This document shows positions 52,498 to 61,297 of a DNA stretch of 64,000 nucleotides, piece by piece. The DNA comes from Paracholeplasma manati. GTDB lineage: Bacteria; Bacillota_I; Bacilli_A; Acholeplasmatales; UBA5453. Position numbers and translations under genes: made by a program. The DNA lies in assembly GCF_025742995.1 (NCBI RefSeq), contig NZ_JAOVQM010000004.1, positions 62,001 through 126,000 on the forward strand. The letters are read 5' to 3'. The first letter of the stretch is position 1. Every line of letters starts with the position of its first letter. Under the pieces are notes generated by a model. The model made no database searches. It saw nothing but the letters and a program-made list of their open reading frames with translations, and was not told the origin of the DNA.

Positions 52498-54285
52498 ATG
52501 AAAACCGTCATTATTGTCGAATCCCCTGCCAAATCCAAAACCATCCAACATTATTTAGGTAAAGATTTTATCGTTGAAGCCTCCGTTGGACACATTCGTG
52601 AATTGGCTAAAAATGGACCAGGTGGCTTAGGTGTGGATGTCGAAAATAACTTTAAAGCGACCTATAAAGTCGATAAAAAACACGATCAAATCGTCAAAGA
52701 CTTGATCAAAGTGACCAAAAACAAAAAAGTCTTAATCGCGACCGACCCGGATAGAGAAGGGGAAGCGATTGCGTGGCACATCGCGGATGTGCTCAATCTA
52801 GACTTAAATGATTTAAATCGCATTACCTTTAATGAAGTCACCAAACCAGCCATTCAAAAAGCGATTGAACACCCTCGTAAAATCGATATGAATTTGGTTA
52901 AGTCACAAGAAACCAGACGCATCTTAGACCGTATCATCGGATTTAAGTTATCACCGCTCTTACAAAAGAAGATTAAATCGGAATCGGCCGGTCGTGTTCA
53001 AAGTGTGGCTTTGAAGATGATTGTCGATTTGGAAAAAGAGATTGAGGCGTTCGTTCCAGAAACGTATTACACCATCAAAGCACGATTTTCTAAGTTTGAA
53101 GCGGATTATACTAAAAATAAAGATAAATCCTTGAAAACCCCAGAAGAACTTCAACAAATCATTGAAAAATTGAATGGGCCTTTTACGGTAACGAAAGTGA
53201 ATCACCGTAAACGCAGTCGTGCAGCTCAACCACCGTACACGACCTCAACCTTTCAACAGGATGCGGTATCCAAACTTAGTTATTCTCCATCCAAAGCGAT
53301 GGGCATTGCACAAGAGTTATATCAAGGGATTGATATTCAAGGCGAAGAAGTGGGCTTAATCACTTACATGAGAACCGACTCAGTTCGCTTGAACGATGAT
53401 TTCATCCTGGAAGCTCAAGCGATGATTAAAGAAGCCTTTGGTTCAGACTATGTCGGTAAGATTAAAACCAAATCCAATGCCAACATTCAAGATGCCCACG
53501 AAGCGATTAGACCTTCGATACTATCTTACACCCCAGAATCTTTGAAGGGTGTTTTAACCGACGATCAATATAAAATATATGATTTGATTTATCGTAGAGC
53601 TGTCATGAGTTTAATGGCTGACGCACTGTATGAAGAACAATCCATTGAGGTAGAGAACCAAGGTGAAGTCTTCGAATATGGCGGTTCTAAGTTGATTTTC
53701 CAAGGGTTCCATAAAGGTAATCCAGAATACAAAGAAAAAGCCTCAACGCTCTTGGACCTAGAGGTGGGAAAACAACTTGAAGCCAAAGAAATTACCCACG
53801 AAGAAAACCAAACCAAACCTAAATCCAGATATACTGAAGCGAGTTTGATCAAAGATATGGAAGAATTTGGCATTGGTCGACCATCGACTTACGCCGAAAC
53901 CACCCGCACATTGCTCAGTCGTAAATACGTTGAAAAGAAACAAAAAGCGTTGGTGCCAACCGACCAAGGTAAACTGACCATCGATGAATTGGATAAGTTT
54001 TTTTCAAACATCATCAACACCAATTATACGAAGAAGATGGAAACTGTATTGGATGATATCTCTAATGGAGAACATGAAAGTAGTGACATTTTAGAGGGCT
54101 TTTACCATAAGTTCATCGCTTTGGTGAAGCACGCGGATGAACACATGGAAAAACGTCAACCAACCCAAGTGGGTCGTGATTGTCCGTTGTGTGGTGCCCC
54201 ATTGGTCATTCGTAAATGGCGTAAAGGTGAATTCATTGGTTGTTCGAATTTCCCTAGATGTAAACACACGGAAAATCTTACATAA
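52498..54285 (+). CDS. topA: DNA topoisomerase I
   Basis: TopA relaxes negative supercoils. The 595-residue protein has the Toprim domain (VESPAKSKTI, ATDPDREGEAIAW), the SAGRVQSVAL segment and the active-site Tyr in LITYMRTDS, then IGRPSTYA. Only one C-terminal zinc finger remains (CPLC and a later CSNFPRC), so the protein is about 100 residues shorter than the Bacillus enzyme with several fingers. The ATG at 52498 begins the Toprim strand directly, behind AAAGAAGTGG. A GTG at 52480 is possible but poorly placed. Promoter at 52443-52471. Confidence 0.94.
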   Translation: MKTVIIVESPAKSKTIQHYLGKDFIVEASVGHIRELAKNGPGGLGVDVENNFKATYKVDKKHDQIVKDLIKVTKNKKVLIATDPDREGEAIAWHIADVLNLDLNDLNRITFNEVTKPAIQKAIEHPRKIDMNLVKSQETRRILDRIIGFKLSPLLQKKIKSESAGRVQSVALKMIVDLEKEIEAFVPETYYTIKARFSKFEADYTKNKDKSLKTPEELQQIIEKLNGPFTVTKVNHRKRSRAAQPPYTTSTFQQDAVSKLSYSPSKAMGIAQELYQGIDIQGEEVGLITYMRTDSVRLNDDFILEAQAMIKEAFGSDYVGKIKTKSNANIQDAHEAIRPSILSYTPESLKGVLTDDQYKIYDLIYRRAVMSLMADALYEEQSIEVENQGEVFEYGGSKLIFQGFHKGNPEYKEKASTLLDLEVGKQLEAKEITHEENQTKPKSRYTEASLIKDMEEFGIGRPSTYAETTRTLLSRKYVEKKQKALVPTDQGKLTIDELDKFFSNIINTNYTKKMETVLDDISNGEHESSDILEGFYHKFIALVKHADEHMEKRQPTQVGRDCPLCGAPLVIRKWRKGEFIGCSNFPRCKHTENLT

Positions 54286-54302
54286 TTCTTAAGTTTATAG
54301 AC

Positions 54303-54331
54303 TTTACAAATACGGTTTTTGATGATATGAT
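54303..54331 (+). promoter_or_regulatory. Promoter of a candidate small RNA
   Basis: TTTACA (54303-54308) and TATGAT (54326-54331) are 17 bp apart, 18 bases after the topA stop codon. Transcription would start near 54338. No coding sequence follows. Confidence 0.65.
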
Positions 54332-54337
54332 GTTGTT

Positions 54338-54412
54338 GATAGCGATATCGAAGGTGTGTACCCCGACACACCTATCCCCTGATCCCCCTCGTCTCCTTGA
54401 GGGGGCTTTTTA
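54338..54412 (+). ncRNA. Candidate C-rich small regulatory RNA
   Basis: Between topA and tpx lies a unit with its own promoter, two hairpins and a terminator. Hairpin 1: AGGTGTGT (54352-54359) pairs with ACACACCT (54366-54373), with CCCC in the loop. A single-stranded ATCCCCTGAT follows. The terminator CCCCCTC (54384-54390)/GAGGGGG (54399-54405) ends in a T-rich tail. Repeated C4-C5 tracts could pair with G-rich ribosome-binding sites, as in the RsaE/RoxS type of Firmicutes sRNA. It does not carry the 4.5S, tmRNA or 6S signatures I know. The end points are estimates. Confidence 0.55.
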
Positions 54413-54416
54413 TTTT
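54384..54416 (+). terminator. Rho-independent terminator of the candidate sRNA
   Basis: CCCCCTC (54384-54390) pairs with GAGGGGG (54399-54405) and is followed by CTTTTTATTTT. It may also stop topA read-through. Confidence 0.8.
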
Positions 54417-54430
54417 ATAGTGGTTATTAT

Positions 54431-54459
54431 TTGATATACATTCATAAAAAGACTATAAT
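54431..54459 (+). promoter_or_regulatory. tpx promoter
   Basis: TTGATA (54431-54436) and TATAAT (54454-54459) are 17 bp apart, 30 nt before the tpx ATG. Confidence 0.75.
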
Positions 54460-54488
54460 AAAGTTAGTAGAATCCAGGAGGAAATCTC

Positions 54489-54989
54489 ATGAAAACATTC
54501 AAACAAAAACCAATTACTGTGTTGGGTCAACCCTTAAAAGTTGGCGATATCGCACCAGAATTTAACGTGGTTGATAATCAATTAGAAGCAGCGCATTTAT
54601 CTGACTATAAAGCCAAAACACTAGTATTAAATGTCGTCCCTTCACTCGATACAGGGGTGTGCTCAATTCAAACCAGAACCATCAATCAAAAGTTATCGAA
54701 TTATCCAGACTTAACGGTGTTGACGTTATCCAATGACTTACCATTTGCACAACGTCGTTGGTGTGGTGCTGAAGGCTTAACCAACATCGTCACTTTATCG
54801 GATTATCAACAACTCGATTTCGCATGGAAGTACGGGGTACATATTGAAGAACTTCGTTTATTGGCGCGATCGGTATTCGTATTGAATCAAAAACGTGAAG
54901 TCGTTTATGTGGAATATCTCGATGAAATGTCTTCTCATCCAAATTACGACGCATTGTTTCAATTTTTAGATCAGTATCTATCTAAATAA
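54489..54989 (+). CDS. tpx: Thiol peroxidase
   Basis: Tpx is an atypical 2-Cys peroxiredoxin that reduces peroxides. The 166-residue protein has peroxidatic Cys58 in PSLDTGVCS and resolving Cys92 in RRWCGAEG, and the N-terminal VLGQPLKVGDIAPEF typical of the family. AGGAGG lies before the ATG. It is a monocistronic gene with its own promoter and terminator, and thus can respond to oxidative stress separately from its neighbours. Confidence 0.94.
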   Translation: MKTFKQKPITVLGQPLKVGDIAPEFNVVDNQLEAAHLSDYKAKTLVLNVVPSLDTGVCSIQTRTINQKLSNYPDLTVLTLSNDLPFAQRRWCGAEGLTNIVTLSDYQQLDFAWKYGVHIEELRLLARSVFVLNQKREVVYVEYLDEMSSHPNYDALFQFLDQYLSK

Positions 54990-55015
54990 TGGCTTTCAAA
55001 AAGCCATTTTTTTCA
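54988..55015 (+). terminator. Terminator after tpx
   Basis: AATGGCTTT (54988-54996) pairs with AAAGCCATT (55000-55008) over a 3-nt gap and is followed by T's. It overlaps the stop codon. Confidence 0.82.
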
Positions 55016-55073
55016 CCTTTATAGGCGAAGAATTTTGGGTTATATGTTATAATAACATCTAGGAGTTGAACCT

Positions 55074-56039
55074 ATGGGATTTTTTAAAAATTTATTCAAG
55101 AAAAACAACAAGAAAAATGAAAAATACGCGCTTGGATTACACAAATCAAAAGAAGTATTGGGGAGCCTCAAACGCTTAATTGAACAAAACCAACAATTGG
55201 GTGAAGATTTCTTTTTAGAACTCGAAGACATTTTCATTCAAGCTGACCTTGGGGTCGATACGGTTTTGTATTTTATTGATACCTTAAGAAAAGAAATGAA
55301 GCTTAAAAACATCACAGACCCGAAAGAAATCGAAGAGATGATCGTCGATGAGATGTTTAAAATATACCTTCAAGATGAAGTGGTTGTTGCTGATTTAGAC
55401 TATGTTGAAAATCAAACCAACGTGTATTTAATCGTTGGCGTAAATGGCGTAGGTAAGACAACTTCCATTGGTAAATTGGCGCACCAACTCAAGGCTGAAA
55501 AGAAAAAAGTTTTGGTGGTGGCTGGGGATACCTTTAGGGCAGGTGCGATCGAACAATTACGTGTTTGGGCAGACCGTGCCAAAGTCGATTTTTTTGGGAA
55601 AGAACCGGGTTCAGACCCATCGTCTGTGATCTTTGACGCCCTTCAAAAAGCAAAAAAGGAACACTACGATGTGGTGTTATGTGACACCGCTGGTCGTTTA
55701 CAAAATAAAGTCAATCTCATGAATGAACTGGAAAAAATGCGTCGTGTGATTGAAAAAGAATTACCGAATGGGCTTCGTGAAACCTTACTGGTCATTGACG
55801 CAACCACGGGTCAAAACGGCTTAAAACAAGCCGAGATTTTTAAAGAAGTCACCAAAGTCACAGGCATCATCCTGACGAAAATGGATGGGTCAGCTAAAGG
55901 CGGTATCGTCTTAGCCATCCGACATTTGTATCACTTACCGATCAAGTACATTGGTTTAGGTGAAAAAATCGATGATTTAGTGCTATTTGATATCGAAGAA
56001 TATATCTACGGATTGTTCTCAGACTTCTTCGGAGATTGA
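55074..56039 (+). CDS. ftsY: Signal recognition particle receptor FtsY
   Basis: FtsY receives SRP-bound ribosomes at the membrane. The 321-residue protein has a short basic N-terminal region (FKNLFKKNNKKNEK, membrane-contacting) in place of a long acidic A domain. The N domain follows, then a GTPase G domain with G1 GVNGVGKTTS, G3 DTAGRLQNK and G4 TKMDGSAKGG. AGGAGTTG lies before the ATG. The stop TGA overlaps the ylxM start region, and ffh follows, so both SRP GTPases are in one operon. Confidence 0.95.
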   Translation: MGFFKNLFKKNNKKNEKYALGLHKSKEVLGSLKRLIEQNQQLGEDFFLELEDIFIQADLGVDTVLYFIDTLRKEMKLKNITDPKEIEEMIVDEMFKIYLQDEVVVADLDYVENQTNVYLIVGVNGVGKTTSIGKLAHQLKAEKKKVLVVAGDTFRAGAIEQLRVWADRAKVDFFGKEPGSDPSSVIFDALQKAKKEHYDVVLCDTAGRLQNKVNLMNELEKMRRVIEKELPNGLRETLLVIDATTGQNGLKQAEIFKEVTKVTGIILTKMDGSAKGGIVLAIRHLYHLPIKYIGLGEKIDDLVLFDIEEYIYGLFSDFFGD

Positions 56040-56041
56040 TG

Positions 56042-56359
56042 ATGGACCAACTCGAAAAAACCGAAAGACTCAATCAATTGTATGAACTATATGGGGTTTT
56101 GTTAACCGAAAAACAGCAAGCGTATTTTGTGGCGTACTATCAAAATGATTTTTCGTTCGCCGAAATTGCCCAAGAATTTAAAGTATCGAGAAACGCTGTG
56201 TTTGATCAACTCAATAACGCAATTATGCACCTCGAACATTACGAAGAAAAACTCAAATTATTGGCTAAGAAAAACGACCGTTTGACTTGGCTTAAACTTT
56301 ATGAAGAAACCAAAGATGTTCAATATTTAGAAAAACTCGCAGAAATGGAAGAAGTATAA
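56042..56359 (+). CDS. YlxM, SRP-associated HTH protein
   Basis: This 105-residue protein has a sigma-70 region 4-like helix-turn-helix: LTEKQQAYFVAYYQNDFSFA, then EIAQEFKVSRNAVFDQL. YlxM is encoded between ftsY and ffh in Firmicutes and has been linked to SRP GTPase activity. The ATG at 56042 has GGAGA six bases upstream; the ATG at 56039, overlapping the ftsY stop, is an alternative. Its stop overlaps the ffh start by one base (TAATG). Confidence 0.88.
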   Translation: MDQLEKTERLNQLYELYGVLLTEKQQAYFVAYYQNDFSFAEIAQEFKVSRNAVFDQLNNAIMHLEHYEEKLKLLAKKNDRLTWLKLYEETKDVQYLEKLAEMEEV

Positions 56360-57762
56360 TGGCATTTGACAGTTTAAGCAGCCGTCTACAGATGGCTATG
56401 CGCCGTATTACCGGCAAAGGAAAACTCAATGAAACCGACATTGATGAAATGATGCGTGAGGTCCGCTTATCGTTGTTAGAAGCGGACGTCAATTTAAAAG
56501 TCATTCGTCAGTTTACCACTAACGTTAAAGAAAAAGCCCTTGGACAAAAAATTCTATCTGGCTTAAACCCAGGACAACAAGTCGTTAAGATTGTTTTTGA
56601 TGAACTCAAACGAGTCATGGGTGATGAAACGGTAGGCATCAGTTATAAAGCCAGCGGGATGACAGTCATCATGACGGTCGGTCTACAAGGGACTGGTAAA
56701 ACCACCGCGATTGGTAAACTTGGGGCATTTATCCGTAAGACAGAAAAGAAGAAAGTCATGTTCATCGCTGCCGATATTTATCGTCCAGCCGCGATTGAAC
56801 AGTTGATGACTTTAGGTAAACAACTCGATATTTTTGTTTATCAAGAAGGGTTGATAAAAGCCCAAACCATCGTTAAAAACGGGTTGAAGGTTGCGAAAGA
56901 ACAAGGGTATGATGTCGTCATTATCGATACCGCAGGTCGATTAAATATTGACCAAGAGATGATGCAAGAATTGATCGACGTCAAAGAAATCGCGAAACCG
57001 GATGAAATTCTCTTAACAGTAGACGCGATGACTGGTCAAGTCGCCGCATCCGTCGCACAAAGTTTCCACGACCAGCTCAACACCACTGGAGCCATCATCA
57101 CCAAACTCGATGGCGATACCCGTGGCGGTGCCGCATTATCCATCCGTGAAATCTCACAAATTCCGATTAAGTTCGCGTCCAATGGCGAAAAGATGGATGC
57201 CTTTGAAGTATTCCATCCAGAACGTATGGCGAGCCGTATCTTAGGGATGGGGGACGTCCTCACCTTAATTGAAAGTGCCACCCAAAACATCGATGAAGAT
57301 GAAGCCATGGGCATGATGGAAAAAATGCTTTCTGGTAACTATAACTACAACGATTTACTTAAACAATTTAAAATGATCAAACGCATGGGTTCGATTTCTA
57401 AAATCATGGGATTTATGCCTGGGGTTGCGAAATACAAAGACGCTTTAAACAATGTTGACGACAAGCAATTTGATAAGATGGCTGTCATCATCCATTCGAT
57501 GACCGAACAAGAACGTAAAAATCCAAAATTAATCGAAGATTCTTCTAGACGTCGTACCCGTATCGCCAACGGTGCTGGGGTTCAAGTCTCGGATGTGAAT
57601 CGCTTAAGACAAGCATTGGATCAACAAAAACAAATGGCGAAGCAAATGTCAAAAATGTCTGAATCTGACATGAAATCCGCACAAAAAGACCCTTCGAAGT
57701 TGATGCCACAACCGAAGATGAAAAAAGGCAAAGGTAAAAATAAAGGCCAATTTAGATTTTAA
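56359..57762 (+). CDS. ffh: Signal recognition particle protein Ffh
   Basis: Ffh binds signal sequences and 4.5S RNA. The 467-residue protein has an N domain, a G domain with G1 GLQGTGKTTA, G3 DTAGRLNID and G4 TKLDGDTRGG, and a Met-rich M domain (about residues 325-440: MEKMLSGNYNYNDLLKQFKMIKRMG in part) with the RNA-binding SSRRRTRIANG. The tail is Lys/Gly-rich. The 4.5S RNA gene is not in the window. The terminator stem begins inside the last codons. Confidence 0.95.
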   Translation: MAFDSLSSRLQMAMRRITGKGKLNETDIDEMMREVRLSLLEADVNLKVIRQFTTNVKEKALGQKILSGLNPGQQVVKIVFDELKRVMGDETVGISYKASGMTVIMTVGLQGTGKTTAIGKLGAFIRKTEKKKVMFIAADIYRPAAIEQLMTLGKQLDIFVYQEGLIKAQTIVKNGLKVAKEQGYDVVIIDTAGRLNIDQEMMQELIDVKEIAKPDEILLTVDAMTGQVAASVAQSFHDQLNTTGAIITKLDGDTRGGAALSIREISQIPIKFASNGEKMDAFEVFHPERMASRILGMGDVLTLIESATQNIDEDEAMGMMEKMLSGNYNYNDLLKQFKMIKRMGSISKIMGFMPGVAKYKDALNNVDDKQFDKMAVIIHSMTEQERKNPKLIEDSSRRRTRIANGAGVQVSDVNRLRQALDQQKQMAKQMSKMSESDMKSAQKDPSKLMPQPKMKKGKGKNKGQFRF

Positions 57763-57779
57763 CTAACTTGGCTTTTTTT
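57742..57779 (+). terminator. Terminator overlapping the ffh 3' end
   Basis: AAAGGCCAA (57742-57750, inside ffh) pairs with TTGGCTTT (57768-57775) with one bulged G, and is followed by T's. The loop is long (17 nt), so strength is moderate. Confidence 0.6.
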
Positions 57780-57829
57780 CTAAACTCAACCGATTTACCC
57801 ACAAAACTGGTGGAAAATTATTCCAAATG

Positions 57830-57849
57830 TATATGTTAAAATACATATA
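57830..57849 (+). promoter_or_regulatory. polA -10 region inside a perfect palindrome
   Basis: TATATGT (57830-57836) and ACATATA (57843-57849) flank a TAAAAT box (57837-57842), 20 nt before the polA ATG. The inverted repeat is perfect and centred on the putative -10. It could bind a repressor, or could reflect A+T richness only. Confidence 0.45.
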
Positions 57850-57862
57850 AAGGAGACTAATC

Positions 57863-60484
57863 ATGCAGAAATTAATCCTGATTGATGGTAACTCTCTCTT
57901 CTTTAGAGCTTACTACGCTACCGCTTATGCCGGTGGCGATTTAATGAAAAATAAACAAGGGGTATATACCAATGCCCTTTTTGGCTTTGTCAACATGGTG
58001 GATAAAATCCTCCAACAAGACTACACCCATGTGCTTGTAGCCTTTGATACCAAAGAAAAAACCAAACGTCATGAAGCGTTTGATGACTATAAAGCGGGAC
58101 GACCACCGATGCCAGCAGAAATGGCTCAACAAATCCCACTCATCCACAGCTATTTAAAGCATTTAAACATCGCTGATTATAGTTTGGTGGGCTATGAAGC
58201 CGATGATATCATCGGTACGCTTTCAAAAGAAGCGTGTAACCGTGGGTTTGAAGTATCGGTCTATTCTTCTGACCGTGACCTTTTACAACTCATCTCTGAC
58301 AATGTCACCATCCACTTATTAAAAAAAGGTGTGACCGACATTGAAGATTTAACCCCAGCGTCATTCCTTGAAAAATATGGGATTAACCATACCCAAATGA
58401 TCGACTTAAAAGCATTGATGGGTGACCCATCTGACAACATCCCAGGTGTGCCTGGGGTTGGTGAGAAAACCGCAGTCAAGCTTTTACAAACCTATGGCAC
58501 ACTAGAAGAAGTGCTTGCGAAAAAAGCAGAGATTTCGGGCAAACTTGGTGAACGTATTCGTGAAAATGAAGATAAAGCCATCCTTTCAAAAATGCTCGCA
58601 ACCATCGATTTGGCGGTACCTCTTGAGTTTTCACTCGATGATATCGCAAGAAAAGAAACCGATTATGACGCGTTGGTATCGTTTTATAACGAGATGGATT
58701 TACATGTATTCATCAAACGCCTCAATAAACCGGTTCAAAAACCATCCAATTTTGATTATAAAATCATTCAAGACCACGATGAGTTTGATTTTTTAAAACC
58801 GAATATGGCGGTTCATATCGAGTTGGCTGATTTTAATTACCATACCTCCGATATCATTGGATTTGGATTATCCGATGGACAAACCCATTACTTTGTTCCA
58901 AAAGAGGTGGGTCTAGCATCGATTGATTTCCAATTGTATTTAACCGACCCATCCATACCCAAATTAACCTACGATCAAAAAGCCTTTAGAACCGCTCTCA
59001 AGTGGTTGGGATATGACCTTAAGGGCGTTACCTTTGATTTATTGTTATCGAGCTACCTCATCCATCAAAAGATTGCGAAAGAAGATTTTAAAGTCATTTG
59101 CATGGCTTTTGAGTATGAAGACATTGAATACGATGAACTCATCTATGGCAAAGGTGCGAAAAAAGGCTTGCCTGCCCTAGAGGTGTATGCTGCTCATGTC
59201 GCGAAAAAGGCGAAAGCCATCACGGTTTTACAACCAATACTCTTAGAAAAACTCAAGGAACTCGATTTATTAGAATTATATGAAACCATTGAAATGCCGC
59301 TATCTACCGTATTATCCGATATGGAATACAGTGGGATTGCAGTCGATAAAAATGAACTCAACCAACAAAAAACAGCGTTGAAATCCCGTATTGATGCTTT
59401 AGAACAAAACATCTATGCATCGGTTGGAAAGACCTTTAATATTGGTTCACCTAAGCAATTGGCAGAAATTTTATTCGTGGATTTGGGATTAGATCCATCA
59501 AAAAAAACCAAAACCAAGAATTTATCTACCAATGTCGATGTATTGAATACCTTGATCGATAAACACCCGGTGATTCCAATGATTTTGGAATACCGTCAAT
59601 TGACCAAATTATATTCAACCTACATCGAAGGCATCGAACAAAGCATTTTCCCAGATGGTAAAGTCCATACGATTTTCGCCCAAGCGTTAACCGCGACTGG
59701 CCGTTTATCTTCATTAGAACCTAACCTACAAAACATTCCGATTCGCACCGAAGAAGGACGACAAATTCGAAAATTGTTTGTCCCATCGAAACCGAATCAT
59801 TACTTTGTTTCAGCCGATTATTCTCAAATTGAATTGCGTGTACTCGCCGATATGGCCAATGTCAAAGGATTGATTGAAGCGTTTAATAACCATGAAGATA
59901 TCCATACCAGAACCGCGAAAGAGGTCTTTGGTACAGAAACCGTCACCTCAGAAGAACGTCGTAAAGCGAAAGCCGTCAACTTCGGGATCATTTACGGCAT
60001 TGGGGCGTGGAGTTTATCTGAAGATATCCACACCACCCCGAGAGAAGCCCAAGCGTTTATCGATAAATACTTAAGCATTTACCCTGAAATCAAGACCTAT
60101 ATGGAAACCACCGTTGAAAATGCCATTAAACAAGGCTATGTAACGACGATGATGAAACGTAGACGTTATATCGGTGAACTTGAAAGTCCAATCTACGCAG
60201 TCAGAGAGTTCGGTAAACGTACCTCGATGAACGCACCCATTCAAGGGTCAGCAGCCGACATCATCAAAAAAGCGATGATCGATTTGCATGCCTATATCGA
60301 TAAAAATAAGAAGAAGTCTAGAATCTTACTTCAAGTCCACGATGAACTTGTTCTTGAAGTGCCTGAGGCTGAACTTGCTGAGATGCAAAAAGTGGTGCCT
60401 GACATCATGTCTAAAGCTGTTAAACTCAAGGTGCAATTGGAATCCTCTTGTGATACCGGTAAAAACTGGTATGAGTTGAAATAG
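57863..60484 (+). CDS. polA: DNA polymerase I
   Basis: PolA fills gaps and removes RNA primers. The 873-residue protein has an N-terminal 5'-3' exonuclease (about 1-290: DGNSLFFRAYYA, YEADDIIGTL, GDPSDNIPGVPGVGEKTA in pieces). The middle domain is the 3'-5' exonuclease fold, but with HIELADF where the DxE motif belongs, so proofreading is probably inactive, as in other Firmicutes. The polymerase domain has motif A ADYSQIELRVLAD, motif B RRKAKAVNFGIIYG and motif C QVHDELVLE. AAAGGAG lies before the ATG. mutM follows immediately. Confidence 0.96.
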   Translation: MQKLILIDGNSLFFRAYYATAYAGGDLMKNKQGVYTNALFGFVNMVDKILQQDYTHVLVAFDTKEKTKRHEAFDDYKAGRPPMPAEMAQQIPLIHSYLKHLNIADYSLVGYEADDIIGTLSKEACNRGFEVSVYSSDRDLLQLISDNVTIHLLKKGVTDIEDLTPASFLEKYGINHTQMIDLKALMGDPSDNIPGVPGVGEKTAVKLLQTYGTLEEVLAKKAEISGKLGERIRENEDKAILSKMLATIDLAVPLEFSLDDIARKETDYDALVSFYNEMDLHVFIKRLNKPVQKPSNFDYKIIQDHDEFDFLKPNMAVHIELADFNYHTSDIIGFGLSDGQTHYFVPKEVGLASIDFQLYLTDPSIPKLTYDQKAFRTALKWLGYDLKGVTFDLLLSSYLIHQKIAKEDFKVICMAFEYEDIEYDELIYGKGAKKGLPALEVYAAHVAKKAKAITVLQPILLEKLKELDLLELYETIEMPLSTVLSDMEYSGIAVDKNELNQQKTALKSRIDALEQNIYASVGKTFNIGSPKQLAEILFVDLGLDPSKKTKTKNLSTNVDVLNTLIDKHPVIPMILEYRQLTKLYSTYIEGIEQSIFPDGKVHTIFAQALTATGRLSSLEPNLQNIPIRTEEGRQIRKLFVPSKPNHYFVSADYSQIELRVLADMANVKGLIEAFNNHEDIHTRTAKEVFGTETVTSEERRKAKAVNFGIIYGIGAWSLSEDIHTTPREAQAFIDKYLSIYPEIKTYMETTVENAIKQGYVTTMMKRRRYIGELESPIYAVREFGKRTSMNAPIQGSAADIIKKAMIDLHAYIDKNKKKSRILLQVHDELVLEVPEAELAEMQKVVPDIMSKAVKLKVQLESSCDTGKNWYELK

Positions 60485-60485
60485 T

Positions 60486-61292
60486 ATGCCTGAACTACCT
60501 GAAGTCGAAACCGTCAAAACGGTATTGAAAAGACGTATACAAGGCCTTAAAATCCATGATATTGATGTCTATTACGAAAAGATGATGGATGAGGATAAAC
60601 GTCAAATACTGATTGGACAAACCATCCATGATTTAAAACGATATGGTAAATACATTGTATTCATACTAGATTCCTGTGTCCTCATCAGTCATTTGAGGAT
60701 GGAAGGTCGTTACTTTTTTAAAGAGCCCAATGAACCGGTTTTAAAACATGAGCACATCGTATTTCAATTATCCGATGGCTTATCCTTGCGATACCACGAT
60801 ACCAGAAAGTTCGGTACGTTTGAAATCCGAGATTTGGACCATTATCTAACCGTTCCACCCCTCAATCAATTGGCTAAAGAACCCTTTGATATCGATCCAA
60901 ACGCATTTTATAAAACTTTAAAACATAAACATAAAGCGATTAAAACCGCATTGTTAGATCAAAGTATCATCGCAGGCATCGGAAACATCTACGCCGATGA
61001 AATCTTGTTCGCATGCAAAATCCATCCACTGAGAATGACGGATCAAATTAAAAAAAGCGAAGCCAATCAAATCGTCCAAGAAGGCATTCGAATTCTAAAC
61101 CACGCGATTCTCGCCGGTGGGACCACCATTCGAACCTATGTGTCTGAACTTGGGGTTTCGGGTCGTTTCCAACTACAGTTGATGGTCCATCAACGTGAAG
61201 GTGAAGCTTGTTATGTGTGTGGAACGACGATTTTAAGAGAGGTCATCAACGGCCGATCGAGCTTTTATTGTAAAACGTGTCAAAAGAGGTGA
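60486..61292 (+). CDS. mutM: Formamidopyrimidine-DNA glycosylase
   Basis: MutM removes oxidised purines such as 8-oxoguanine. The 268-residue protein has the N-terminal PELPEVETV with catalytic Pro2 and Glu3, the helix-two-turn-helix with LLDQSIIAGIGNIYADE, and a C-terminal zinc finger CYVC...CKTC. It starts one base after the polA stop, and the polA-mutM-coaE order is typical of Firmicutes. No AP endonuclease gene is near. Confidence 0.95.
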   Translation: MPELPEVETVKTVLKRRIQGLKIHDIDVYYEKMMDEDKRQILIGQTIHDLKRYGKYIVFILDSCVLISHLRMEGRYFFKEPNEPVLKHEHIVFQLSDGLSLRYHDTRKFGTFEIRDLDHYLTVPPLNQLAKEPFDIDPNAFYKTLKHKHKAIKTALLDQSIIAGIGNIYADEILFACKIHPLRMTDQIKKSEANQIVQEGIRILNHAILAGGTTIRTYVSELGVSGRFQLQLMVHQREGEACYVCGTTILREVINGRSSFYCKTCQKR

Positions 61293-61297
61293 TTGTT

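Noticed and set aside
54338-54412. Identification of the candidate sRNA as 4.5S (SRP) RNA or 6S RNA because of its nearness to ftsY/ffh
   Set aside because: The conserved SRP Alu/domain IV tetraloop sequence and the 6S central bubble are not present.
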